Below, one piece after another: positions 53,851 through 64,000 of a DNA stretch of 64,000 bases. The stretch spans positions 129,501 through 193,500 of the forward strand of contig CAUYUJ010016133.1 of NCBI GenBank assembly GCA_963575745.1, read 5' to 3'. The notes beneath the pieces are model-generated. The model saw nothing but the letters and a program-made list of their open reading frames with translations, was not told the DNA's origin and made no database searches. The stretch comes from Prorocentrum cordatum. Lineage: Eukaryota > Sar > Dinophyceae > Prorocentrales > Prorocentraceae. Within the stretch, counting starts at the first letter, position 1; every line of letters begins with the position of its first letter. A program made the translations under genes and the position numbers.

Positions 53851-54490
53851 TCGCACCCCGAGGCCGGTCGAAAGGGCGGATTGGGCGTTTCGCCTGAGAC
53901 TTCTTCACCATGTATGACCCTGACGCTTAAAAAATTGCAACCGCTTCAAAAATGGAGGGCGGGTGGCTTTCAAAATGTGGTTCTCGCTTTTCGCGCCGCG
54001 CACAGCTGTTTAGGAATGCAAGAGGTTCGGGGATTGAGGGAGGGTCGTTTTCAACATGTGGCTCTCGCTTTAGCGCCGCGCGCACTCGCTGAAACAAATG
54101 CAAGAGATTCACGGATTGGGGCCGGGCCGTTTTCAATCTGTGAGTCTCGCCTTAGCGTCGCGCACATTCGTCTTACAAACTGCAAGGATTTCGCAGATTG
54201 AGGGCAGGCCGTTTTCAAAATGTGGCTCTCGCATTAGCGCCGCGAACACTCGTCTTAAATATGTGCAAGAGTTTCACGGAGTCCCATGGTAAGCGTGCCA
54301 GACAAGGTTTCTTGGAAGGGTTCAGGATTGTGAGGGCACAACAGTTACGCTGACTCGCGGGGTTGAAGTTGGAGGACGGGTGTTCTGGCACGGTTCCAGA
54401 TCGCCAAGACGCAACATTCACGTTGACTCGTGGCGTCGGAGTCCCGAGAATGGTGTGTTGTCACGCTTCAGGGTCTTCAACCGGTTGTCC
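53851..54490 (+). repeat. Composite minisatellite element, direct copy
   Basis: Head TCGCACCCCGAGGCCGGTCG then AAAGGGCG. Four units of about 81 bp follow (TTTTCAAAATGTGGCTCTCG at about 53968, 54048, 54130, 54212), then the second minisatellite (GTTCTGGCACGGTTCCAGAT, GCAACATTCACGTTGACTCG). Inverted partner at 41830-42490. Confidence 0.85.
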
Positions 54491-54499
54491 CCCAACAGT

Positions 54500-55160
54500 T
54501 TCCTCAGTGGAGCTGAACCCTTGTAGGGGCATATGAAGAGGGAGAGTGGAGGGATTGTTGATTCCAACATCGTTGATGAGTCTTGGGTTTGCACTGGTCT
54601 TCCTCCCCTTTTTCAGACTTCTCCTCCCAAGCGACTTCCTCTGGTTAGTCCCCCCTGTGCCTCCTCATCATAATCTTCCGTCTCCGTCCTCATCCTCCCC
54701 TTCTCCTTTTATCCCCCTTGCAGCCTTGCAGATGCGGGCAGGTTTGTCCGAAGATCGAGGCCTTCCCCCCCAGATGGCCTGCGCCATACGCCACCTGGTG
54801 TGTGGGGCGATGGGGGGGGGGGCAGAACATATAACTTACGAAATGCGTGTCGGAAGCTCGCGGAAAGGACAAGGGGGACGAGAAGGGGGCCACAAACAAA
54901 GGACGAGGCAGCGGAAGAGGGGAGGGGGCCGGAGGAGGGGCAGCCCTAGCCTCAGAAGCCCTACCCTAAACCAGAGGGCGCTTGCGTTGGGAGGGAGGCG
55001 TTCGCAGCAGTGGTCGCCCCCCTCTGCTTGGCAGCGTGCACGCGTTCGGCAGCGCAGTGCTCCTTGTGACGATCCTCGCCTCCATTCTGCTCCTCCCCCT
55101 CCTCCCCCACTCCCTCCTTCCCACCCTCCTCCCCCCCTCCGCGCGGGAGGGAAAGGGAGA
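54500..55160. other. No supported gene
   Basis: Mixed sequence, pyrimidine-rich near 54600-54720 and 55070-55140. Open frames overlap on both strands. Confidence 0.4.
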
Positions 55161-55860
55161 AAGGATAAGGAGGAGGAGGAGGAGGAGGAGGAGGAGGAGG
55201 AGGAGGAAACGGAGGAGCAGAAGGGGAGGGAGGGAGGAAGGGAAGTGGAAGCTGTTCCTCTCCCTGCTGTCTGGGCGCGTGCGCCGAGCGCCAGCGGGGG
55301 GCCCAGGGTGGACCTGACCACCCCAGAACGCCTCCTCCTCCTCCTCTCCTCCTCCTCCCTCCTCTCCTCCTCCTCCTCCTCCTCCCCTTGTCCTCCTTCT
55401 CCCCCCTCCCCCCCCCCCCCCTCCTCTCCCTCACCCCCCTCCTCCCCCCTCCTCCCCCTCCTCCCCCTCCTCCTGAGGAACTTGCCTGGGTCAGGCAAGG
55501 GCGCTGGCGCCTCTGAGGTCTCCTCCTCCTCCTCCTCCTCCTCCTCCTCCTCCTCCTCCTCCTCCTCCTCCTGCTCCTCCCCCTCCTCCCCCTCCTCCTT
55601 CTCATCCTCCTCCTCCTCCTCCCTTCTCCTCCTCCTCCTCCTGAGGGAGGGAGGGAGGGAGGGAGGGAGGGAGGGAGGGAGGGAGGAGGAGGAGGAGGAT
55701 AGCGAGGGAGGGAGGGAGGGAGGAGGAGGAGGGAGGAGGGAGAAAGATGAGGGAGGGAGAGAGGGATAGAGAGAGGGAGGGAGGGAGGGAGGGAAGGAGG
55801 GGGGAGGGAGAGAAGGATGGAGGGATGGAGGGATGGAGGGATGGAGGAGGACCATCACAT
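55160..55860 (+). repeat. (GGA)n, (CCT)n and (GGGA)n block
   Basis: GGA at 55160-55207, CCT at 55332-55400 and 55515-55645, GGGA/GGGAT at 55643-55850. The dispersed repeat at 55478-55516 lies within it. Confidence 0.95.
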
Positions 55861-55880
55861 GCTAATGGGGAAGGCTAGGG

Positions 55881-57540
55881 TTAGGCCGACCAGACCCTAA
55901 CCGAAACCTGGGGGTTACATCCGCTCTCCCCTGCGCATTCTGTCGTCCCTACGTCGCCCCTCCTTCCGTGAGGAGCTGGGCCGCAGGAATTGGCAGGGAA
56001 AGTCGGGGGCGGGCCTTCATACTGCTCTTGGGATGACGGCCGCCTGCCAGGAGGGACCACGCACCTTGGGAGAACTTGCTTTGGAAGCGCTCCTTGCATT
56101 CACCTTTGAGTCCTTTGAGGTTGCTTTCCGTATAGCGGCCGCACCTCTTACAAACGACTAGGAAGGACTCGACATCAAGGTAATCGCACATCATTAAATG
56201 GTGTTTCTGAGGTTCCCGAATTAGCTTAGACAACATGGCTGACTTACCTGGGCATGTTTCTCGCATGCGAGCCTTGCGGGTACTGTCCGTGCGGGCGCGG
56301 GTGTGACACGCTAGGCACAGCCAATGACTATTTAGCCATGCCCACTGATGCCTGACCACACGCTGGGGGTTACGGCACGCTCGAGCCCGCCGAGGCTGAC
56401 CCACAGGGGGCGGGGGTGGTGCAGTCCACTGGCTGACTGCTCCCGCTGTCCCAACTGGGGGGCTGAGGCTCTGGGAGGGCTTCTCGAAGGCCTTCTTGCC
56501 CGTCTTCGGGGCGAGAGGGGCCCACAGGGAGAGCGCCCCAGTAGCATACTTCACAAGCCTCTGAACACGACTACGGCATTCTTTATAATATTCGATTTCC
56601 ACCTGGGACGGGGCGGGGATTCTGGCGGCAGCTTGTTTGGTCACCTTGTCCGCCCAGTCGTTTCCTTTAGCAACAAACCAGTCCCTCGAGCCAGCCTCCA
56701 GGGTCGACAAATCCTGGTGGGCCTTGACTGTCCCGATCTCGAGGGACGCAAAGCAGCTCTGGGTCCTGGCCAGAACCGAAACGCCCGAATACATTTCCTT
56801 TCGTGAAACTTCGGCGCTCTGATGCACCGAAAGGATACCCTTGAAATCTGTCCACGCTTCGGTGACTCTGGGGCAGGAAGCGGCAACTAAAAACCAAAGT
56901 GTTTCGGCAGCAGGCGACGTGGGGGGAAGACTGGCCCCCACGGGGCCTGAGAGACTGGCAACCAAGTCGCCGTCCTCATCGATTTTGACCACGGACCAGG
57001 CGGGGGCGTCGTTCACCGCGGGCCCAGATTTCAAAACATTGCCGTCGTGGAAAACTTCTCCTTGCATGGCCACCGCCTTGGGCAGCCCATCGCGAGACCA
57101 ATATACAGTCTGATCTAGTCCTAAACCAGGGGGCCTCAGAGCTATGGGTTCAGGCCGAAGTTGAAATCCTAACACATCTGAAAATCCTCTCCTCGGGTCC
57201 TTGAACTCCTCGATAGCTTCTTCCTTTAACATTTCCTCTCTCAAGTTGTGGGTCTGCGGGCACTCGAGGAGCCTGTGGGGGACAGAGTCCACGGGGCCCT
57301 TACACAACTCGCATTATGATAGCCTGCCGCGGCCATCTTTTCTTTAGGCCAAATACACTGGCAACCATATGAGAGCAGCGTTTTCCTTTTGTGGGCCTGC
57401 ACTGTACTATCCTGCAGCGCGTGCTGCATGACCGACGGGTCGAGCGGCTCGTCGAAACCGAGCTTCTGCCCCGCCTTCACGTCTAAGTGCAACTGCCACT
57501 GGGATTGAAACAGCTTCTTGATGAGGGCTGGGGAGGTAGA
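55881..57540 (-). pseudogene. LINE 3' part: zinc knuckle, RNase H and Cys-rich tail
   Basis: The minus frame from about 57540 (LIKKLFQSQWQLHLDVKAGQ, LLSYGCQCIWPKEKMAAAGY) is followed, after one frameshift near 57310, by a 452-codon frame to 55949. It opens with a zinc-binding zf-RVT-like block (CKGPVDSVPHRLLECPQTH). An RNase H domain follows: D88 (FHDGN), E135 (AAETLWFL), D154 (AWTDFKGIL) and a late Asp in KGNDWADKV (D217 or D220), the four carboxylates expected of RNase H1-type folds. The C-terminal region has Cys/His groups (HWLCLACH, HHLMMCDYLDVESFLVVCKRCGRY). The reverse-transcriptase domain that should lie upstream is missing, replaced by (GGA)n and (GACGCC)n repeats, so the copy is 5'-truncated. 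The single visible frameshift makes it one of the youngest LINE remnants here. Confidence 0.8.
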
Positions 57541-57554
57541 GAGAGAGGGATGGA

Positions 57555-58145
<591 letters not shown>

Positions 58146-58249
58146 GACGGTCGGGTCGGACGACCGCGGGGAGGATAGGGAAAGGGCGGGCGAGATCTGC
58201 TGCGCGCAGCTATGCATGGGTGCGTCCGGCGCCGGGGTGCGCGGATCGC

Positions 58250-58720
58250 CCCCGCCGCTCCCCCTGCTATCACCCCCCCTCCCCCTGATATTTCCCCCCC
58301 TACCCCTGCTGTCACCCTGCTGTCCCCCTGCTACCCCCCTCCCCTGCTATCACCCTACTATCCCCATCCCCCTTCTATCACCCCCGCTCCCCCTGATATC
58401 CCTCCCCCTGCTAACCCTCCCCCTCTCCCCCTGCTATCACCCTGCTATTCCCCCACCGTGCAATTTCCTCGCTATCACCCTGCTATCCCCCTCCTGCTGC
58501 TATACAACTGCTATCCCCCCCCCCCCCCCCCCCCCCGCTTCCCCTCCCCCCCCCCTCCCCCTGCTGTCCCCCTCCCCTCCTCTTGCTATCACCCTGCCAT
58601 CACCCTACCCCATCCCCTGCTATCCCCCCCCCTGCTATCACCCCCCCTCCCCCTGCTACCCTCCCCCTTGCTACCCTCCCCCCCCCTTCCCCTGCTCTCC
58701 CCCCCCCTGCCATGCTATCC
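58250..58720 (+). repeat. CCCCCTGCTATCACCC minisatellite
   Basis: About 30 degenerate 13-16 bp units of CCCCTGCTATCACCCC, with a poly-C run at about 58517-58535. Confidence 0.9.
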
Positions 58721-58949
58721 CGTCTGATCCCCTTGTGGTCCGACCCGAGACGGGGGATTCTGTTTGCGTTGCCCGTCCGGGGCTTTCGGGAGGGGGCCTC
58801 GTCGGCACGGCTGGATCCGCTTCGAAGTCCTAGTCAGAACAAGGTCCGGGGAGCGCTCCAGGAGGAAGACAGGAGGCAGTTCTGTCCTTTCTGCCATTTT
58901 TGGGTCCCCTGGAGGTCCCCTTGTCACCACGGCTCGGTGGAAGGGGGAG

Positions 58950-59045
58950 AGGAGGAGGAGGAGGAGGAGGAGGAGGAGGAGGAGGAGGAGGAGGAGGGGG
59001 AGGAGGAGGAGGAGAAAGAGGAGGAGAAGGAGGAGGAGGAGGAGG
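58950..59045 (+). repeat. (GGA)n microsatellite
   Basis: GGA tract. Confidence 0.95.
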
Positions 59046-59177
59046 ATCGCACGCCACTGAGGGAGAGAGTGAAGAGAGAGAGTCCGACGGTCCAGCGAAG
59101 AACCCTCAACGAGGGCCCCCCGAAGAGGGGCCCCAGGGAGGGGGGAGGCATTGACCGACATGTTGGGCTCTCCGCCC

Positions 59178-59213
59178 CCCCCCCCCCCCAAAAAAAAAAA
59201 ATTGTTTTTTTTT
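59178..59213 (+). repeat. Homopolymer junction poly-C/poly-A/poly-T
   Basis: Runs of C, then A, then TTG and T in succession. Possibly an insertion scar or assembly-sensitive site. Confidence 0.8.
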
Positions 59214-59289
59214 ATCTGCGGGGCGAGAGCGAACCTCTTCCGCTAAAAGCTAGGCGGGCTACGCACAGCTTTCATCAGGGAGACAGGGC

Positions 59290-59460
59290 ACAGAAAGGCC
59301 CCCCAAAAAGAAACACAGGAGGCCCCGAGAAGCCTCCAGAAGGCCCCCAGGGAGCCCAAGAGGCCCCAAGACTGCCTAAGAGGGCCCCGAGATGGTCGGA
59401 GACGCCCCAGGGCCCGAAGACTGCCAAACAGGCTCCAAGATGGTCGTGGACGCCCCGATA
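59290..59460 (+). repeat. Short patch of CCAAGAGGCC repeats
   Basis: AGCCCAAGAGGCCCCAAGAC and related units, in opposite orientation to 22620-23170 and 30285-31620. 59460-59720 shows no gene. Confidence 0.7.
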
Positions 59461-59724
59461 AACTGGCACAACGTCGAACGGACAACACGGAAACAGTCAT
59501 AATGCGCCTTAAACGGTACAGCGTCAAACGGACAGCACGGGAATCAGCATTATGCGTCCGATAGGCATCCTCTTCTTTGTTTTCCTCTTCCTCGCAAGTC
59601 ACGCCCACTTGTCCTCCAAGGTCGCGGGTTTCGTGGCAATATCAGGTTTTGTTTGCTGTTCGCTCCGGGCGGGGACCAAACTTTACGCACAAAAAGCGCA
59701 ATGCGCGTCCGAAGATGCAGCTGG

Positions 59725-60010
59725 GCCGAGATACAAGATCGAGGTCTGTTCGAGGAGGATACCCTAATGCTCTCCGTGTTGGTTGGACGTTCTTGCGCAT
59801 CCTGGGGGAGGGTGCCCTCGAACGCTCTTCATTTTGGCTGGCGGAGGGTCTCATATTCTTGAAGGATCGGGGGTGGACAGAACCCCCACCCTGACACGTC
59901 GATCAGTGAATTGTCCGTTTTCGGTTCTCGAGAGGGCACCGCAGCCATCATTTTCCAGGCTTGCGCCCGCCAGATTTGGGCCCGAGGTCGTTATCACTAA
60001 ACCACGTGTT
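59725..60010 (+). repeat. Two dispersed repeats joined (partners at 45581 and 47640)
   Basis: 59725-59870 matches 45581-45730 and 59880-60010 matches 47640-47800. They are adjacent here but about 1.9 kb apart there, with microsatellite and other sequence between. Confidence 0.75.
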
Positions 60011-60159
60011 GCGAAAGGGGCTCTGCTCTGTCTGTCCCCGAGAGGATGTTCTTCTGCCCCAGGTCCGACTGCACAGTCCAGGCGTTGAAGTGCGGGCTAC
60101 CTGGGGCTCGGGAGGGGGCTCCGGTTCTCGGGCCGCTCCCTGGATCCGGGTCGGACCCT

Positions 60160-60270
60160 GTTCGTGGCCGAGGCTCGCTGCGGCCAAGGGAAAGCCCCTT
60201 CGTTCCGTATCGGGCGTTCCTTTCGGTGGCCCCCTTCGTTCCGTATTGGGCGTTCCTTTCGGGGGCACGA
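60160..60270 (+). repeat. 34-bp duplication
   Basis: CCCCTTCGTTCCGTATCGGG then CGTTCCTTTCGG occurs at about 60196 and again at about 60230. 60270-60540 shows no supported gene. Confidence 0.8.
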
Positions 60271-60559
60271 TGGCTGCATTTGGTCAGAAGACTGTTCGGT
60301 GGTCGCCGAGAGTTTGGCGAGCGTGTCATGGGCGCTCTTATGATTGCGCCTGCGTCTGTCGTGGGGGGGAAATCACGGCAGACATTGGACCTCCAGGCGC
60401 CGCCAGGTGCAAAATTCACGACCGGGTCGACACCAGGGGAGCAACAGCTTGTGCCCAAGAGGCCCGCTCCGGAAGGCGCCCCGAGAGGCTTTAAAATTGC
60501 CTCCCATACCCGAACAGAAATTCAAGACATCTCAGGCGGCCTCCGTAGTGACTACAAGG

Positions 60560-60715
60560 TATTTTCAGAGCCCCGAATCATCAGGGATAATTCGGGTCAG
60601 GGCTACGGGGTTCGTTTTTTCGGGATTCCGAACACGCGTTATCCCGGACCCGAGTTACCCCGGATATTTCGGGCGTCCAGAGCCCCGAATCATCAGGGGT
60701 AACTCGGGCGTCCAA
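60560..60715. repeat. CCCGAATCATCAGGG repeat pair
   Basis: CAGAGCCCCGAATCATCAGG at about 60568 and 60677, each followed by an ATAATTCGGG or GTAACTCGGG end. The inverted form CCCGAGTTACCCCGG lies between. Confidence 0.75.
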
Positions 60716-60884
60716 TTTTGTTGCGCGCCTCAAATCGAAGACACAGGTATGCAAGCACTCTCCCCCTCACTCCTCCTCATCCTCTGTCTCCTCACCCTTC
60801 CTCGTGCCCAAGGTAGTTGTCTCAGGGCCCCAGAACAGGGCGACGAGGTTTGTGCATACCCACTGCTCCCTGGCCGCGCCCATT

Positions 60885-60990
60885 CTGAGCCCGCCAGCGG
60901 TGTATACGCCACGTCCTGAGCCCGCCAGCGGTGTGTACGCCACGCCCTCCTGGCTTGGCCAGGAGGGCGTACACACAGCTGCTGGGTTCA
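60885..60990. repeat. 28-bp duplication plus palindrome
   Basis: GAGCCCGCCAGCGGTGTATA is repeated at about 60888 and 60918. GTGTGTACGCCACGCCCTCC then TGGCTTGGCCA pairs with AGGAGGGCGTACACAC. Confidence 0.8.
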
Positions 60991-60999
60991 GGACGGGCC

Positions 61000-61295
61000 T
61001 GGCCAGGGGGCAGCAGACATGTACAGGTCTCGTCGCCCTACGGAAGTCAGGACACTGCAGACCAGGAGCTTGGAACATTCCAGCTGGGGAGAGGGCACAC
61101 AAAGACTGCTTCTCAACGCGTCGGCCCACTGCTGAAGCTGGGCGCACCACAACGCCGTGGTATGCCGACAAGCCCCCGTGTTGCGGGGCCCTGGCTGTCA
61201 GAGGCTGGCCCGCGGCAGGAGACCGATTGCGGGGCCGGGGTCGACAGAGCACGCCCGGGGGCCATTCTCTTGGCATCGCTCGGACGTGTGTTCGG
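61000..61295. other. Nothing recognised
   Basis: No supported gene, RNA or repeat. Confidence 0.4.
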
Positions 61296-61301
61296 CGAGG
61301 G

Positions 61302-61550
61302 CCATCGAGGAGCATCCTGGGTCATCGAGCCCAAAGCACACGCACGAAATTGAACAGCGAGGACCATCGAGGAGCATCCTGGGTCATCGAGCACAGAGCA
61401 CACGCACGAACTTGAACGGCGAGGACCATCGAGGAGCATCCTGGATCATCGAGCACAATTCACACGCACGAAATTGAACGGCGAGGGCCATCGAGGAGCA
61501 TCCTGGATCATCGAGCACAAAGCCCGCGCACGAGATCGAAGAATGCACGG
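61302..61550 (+). repeat. 62-bp tandem minisatellite, four copies
   Basis: CCATCGAGGAGCATCCTGG starts at 61302, 61364, 61426 and 61488, exactly 62 apart. Each unit continues with TCATCGAGC and ACACGCACGAAATTGAACG. 62 is not a multiple of three, so it is not a protein repeat. Confidence 0.95.
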
Positions 61551-61867
61551 GGCATGGACGTCCGAGTGACGGCGAGTTCCGGGAGCCACGAGCTCGAGGC
61601 CCGCGGGCGGCAAAGACCGGTCCCGCGGGTTGTGGGCGAGAGCTCCACGTGGCCCACGCGAGGCGCTCCAGACAGGGCCTGGCCCTCGAGAGTCGAAGGC
61701 GTTGGCACCTCCTCCTCGGCGGGAGGCCGGCGGGAGGCCGGCGGAAGGCGGCAGGAGTAGAGCGAGGCCGCCTCCGCCGGCGGAAGGCCGGCGGAAGTAA
61801 AAGTCGGTTCCCCAAGAGTCAAGCAGTGGCGAAGCGTCTCGGCTCGCCTATAGCCACACCAAACAAT

Positions 61868-61990
61868 GTTCTAAGAACCTCTTGTGGTTCCCACATTTCT
61901 GGCTGGGAGCGTCTTGGTTTAACACATCGGGCTAATGTTCTAAGAACATTGTCTTTATTCCTATAACACTGTTGGGTTCTAAGAACATTT
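61868..61990. promoter_or_regulatory. Three GTTCTAAGAAC near-palindromes
   Basis: GTTCTAAGAAC occurs at about 61869, 61935 and 61977. The middle one is extended (AATGTTCTAAGAACATT, symmetric about one base). They lie about 450-550 bp upstream of the long plus-strand frame. A protein-binding role is only inferred; they may be relics of a small repeat. Confidence 0.4.
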
Positions 61991-62029
61991 CGTGGTAGGA
62001 CTATAGGAATGCCAGGACGGTCGGTCCCT

Positions 62030-62054
62030 GCTCAAGCCAGGTTTTTTGCTTCAG
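62030..62054 (+). other. Possible degraded relict spliced leader
   Basis: GCTCAAG (62030-62036) is followed directly by CCAGGTTTTTTGCTTCAG. This resembles a leader tail joined to a drifted CCATTTTGGCTCAAG copy. It is on the plus strand, ahead of the open frame at 62422. The match is weak. Confidence 0.3.
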
Positions 62055-62304
62055 GGTTTTCGGAGCCCGCCACGTGTTGGAAAGATCACGATGTCAGGCC
62101 CAGGTTTCGCCGAGAGGTGTTCTCGCTGAGCGGTGCTTGCTCGCCTTCCGATGAGATCGGCCCCTTTTTGTCGGGACTTCGAGAGGTGCCCACACATAGG
62201 GTTCCACCCCCTAGGGTCGCAACACCGCGCAGTCGTTGCACGTATTTGCTGTTTGGGGTACACGCGCTGGCATCATATTCGCGATTTTTTTTCACCAAGC
62301 TCAT

Positions 62305-62461
62305 GTAAGTGTCCCGTCCTTCTCTCCCTCTCGTCCTCCTCCCCATCATCACCCCAATCCTCCAAGACCTCTCATTAAAAAAGCGTAGTACGTTTATTAT
62401 TCGCGTTCATCGTAGTGCTGACTGTCCCGTTTTTTCTGCACCATCAACATCATCATTTCAG
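62305..62461 (+). other. Possible intron ahead of the long plus frame
   Basis: CAT followed by a GTAAGT donor at 62305, pyrimidine-rich sequence, and an ATTTCAG acceptor at 62455-62461. Splicing would join an upstream plus frame (GYTRWHHIRDFFSPS) to the long frame in phase. Unproven. Confidence 0.3.
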
Positions 62462-63036
62462 CAGCATCATCGGCAACATCATCATTATCATCAGCAGTAT
62501 CATGCGTGGGTCGAGCCCCTTGCTCGAAGCAGATCTGGGTGAACGTGGTGCCGTGGAGTACTTTCAGATGCGTATGTGAAGCCCTTCTGGTACGTTACTG
62601 GAAGAAGTGCGTGATTCAGGACACTGGTGACGTTGGGGACGAGCCAGAGTTCGAAGTTCTGCAGTTGTTGACTGGTTCCTCGCCAACCTTCTGTGTGGAT
62701 GATCCGTTGGAGGGAGGTGGTGATAACAAAGGGGGCTTGCAGGGTTCGAAGGTGAAGGGGCGCCGCCGAGACCTGTCAAGCGAGATCCAGAAGATGCAGG
62801 AGGCTTTCAAATCTCTCGCGGGGAGAGTGGGTGGGAGTTTTCAGATTAGGCGTCAGAAGTCAAACGCCTATCAGGAACCACGACTTTTGCAGGACGTCAG
62901 AGAGTTGCTAAGGAAGGTGGACGCGTCGGGCTACCGACCGACGGAGGCGCAGGTTCGTGAACGACTCTTGCAGTTGTTGAGCCGCTTTTCCAGTACCTCT
63001 ACAGCTGCTGCAGGTGCCGCAGGTGGGACTTCCCCC

Positions 63037-63069
<33 letters not shown>

Positions 63070-64000
63070 AACCAGGCGAAGGACATCAAGGTTGTCAAGA
63101 GTCAGTGGGGGCAGGACTACCCAGATTGGGCCGCCAAACGGTTGCAGGATTGTAATTACGAGAAGCCGCCTCTCACCGTGTGCCAGAATGAGAGGGACCA
63201 TCATGCTACGCGACGGTGGTTGGACGCGTTTGGAGGCGCCGAGCAGTCAGCCACAATTGTCATATTCCATGTGCAGCGTGTCTTGGAAGGGTCTTCTTTC
63301 GTGGACGTGCTGGTGGAGACGGGCCAGGCGAAAGGCACGGCGACCCAGAGGTGCCTCCTGATCGAGCTGGGTCCCTCTCCACCTCGACGTGTGGGACTAC
63401 CTGAAGGCATCGTCGACGACACTCCAGTCCAGACGGTGGCCGCCCTCGAGACCGCGCAGGTGCGTCTGACGGTGGCGAGGGACTACGCAGCGGACTTGTT
63501 CACGCGGGCGGCCCAGCGGCCTGCGTCGCTGGCGGCCCTCCTCTTCAATGCGGAGCTTCAGAAGATGGTGTTGAAGGTCAAAGGAGCGCCCAACTATGAG
63601 AGTGAGTTGACGTTCCTCCTCATTATGAAGAAGTCTTCTCTCGAGAAGTTCATGCAGTTTCCGTTGCCACGAGGTGCGTTCATGAATTTGCAGGGTTCAA
63701 AGCTCGTGCCGAGGTGGCTCAAGCAGCGGGAGGCCGAGACCTCTGAGGCCTACCTAGAGCGTGTGATTGTCAGCTCTACTTCAGTTTCTGGGCGGTTGTG
63801 CTACCGACCGGCTGAAGATGCAGGTTTGGGAGTGTTGACGGACCAGCCGCTGACGACCGACATTTTCCCGAGGCGGTATGCTCTTAGTACTCCAGACAGC
63901 TGGGTTGGGCCAGAAGATTTGGAGGCGCGGGCAACGCAAAAAGGTTTCACCAACATCAGCAAGGTACATCGCGCTGGCCGCCGTCGTTGGTTCTTCAGGG
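62422..64000 (+). CDS. Long open frame, likely upstream region of a LINE polyprotein (partial)
   Basis: The frame is open from just after the TGA at 62419 to the right edge, about 525 codons. The first in-frame ATG is at 62794, but upstream sequence already looks coding (CEALLVRYWKKCVIQDTGDV), so the true start or an upstream exon is earlier. Features: a basic segment (KVKGRRRDLSSEIQKMQEAF), a poly-Gln run from (CAG)n at about 63040-63068, a Trp-containing region (SQWGQDYPDWAAKRLQDCNY), then a globular stretch ending PDSWVGPEDLEARATQKGFT and HRAGRRRWFFR. That final pattern resembles, from memory, the RNA-binding-type segment preceding the endonuclease in dinoflagellate LINEs. No endonuclease or reverse transcriptase is reached before the window ends. 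A host gene is the alternative. Confidence 0.6.

Noticed and set aside
59948-60494. ORFs with NTERRG/PKGTP repeats
   Set aside because: They arise from the 34-bp duplication and GC-rich sequence.
61302-61550. CRISPR-like appearance of the evenly spaced 62-bp repeat
   Set aside because: The whole 62-bp unit is repeated, without unique spacers, and the genome is eukaryotic.

Overview
The window looks like nuclear DNA of a dinoflagellate. The strongest sign is a three-copy tandem of the dinoflagellate spliced-leader sequence (CCATTTTGGCTCAAG on the minus strand, 9117-9160), the mark left when trans-spliced mRNAs are reverse-transcribed back into the genome. GC-rich, frame-shattered non-LTR retrotransposons, sparse genes and a very heavy simple-repeat load fit the same picture. 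A Prorocentrum-like species is my guess; nothing here proves the genus. I see no rRNA, tRNA, CRISPR or bacterial operon features.

Layout. 1-1110 is a Thr/Ser/Ala-coding repeat tract. 1.7-9.2 kb is the most gene-like part and all of it reads on the minus strand: an endonuclease fragment of a LINE (3620-1750), an intact reading frame for an RS-rich protein with a WW domain (6025-4439), an intact unknown gene with one clean GT-AG intron (7973-6735), and the relict spliced leaders (9160-9117). 11.1-14.3 kb holds a second Thr-rich tract and the reverse-transcriptase-to-C-terminus part of a LINE, both minus. 16.87-18.8 kb is a different, less GC-rich LINE. 55.9-57.5 kb is the RNase H end of another LINE. 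From 62.4 kb to the right edge a long plus-strand reading frame stays open; it resembles the upstream part of a dinoflagellate LINE polyprotein.

Almost everything between is repetitive: (GGA/CCT)n tracts, AT-rich and CA tracts, penta- and decanucleotide satellites, minisatellites of 62, 66, 81 and 89 bp, a 428-bp tandem repeat, a 1.27-kb tandem duplication, and several families of short fold-back (MITE-like) elements. One of these elements sits inside another with a 5-bp target duplication. Several repeat families occur at two or more distant places, often inverted.

How it works together: the two intact frames and the relict-leader locus share the minus strand, as in dinoflagellate unidirectional gene clusters. 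The rest is mostly a record of retrotransposition, mRNA retroposition and slippage. Reading frames inside microsatellites or GC-rich repeats were left out unless something beyond openness supports them.
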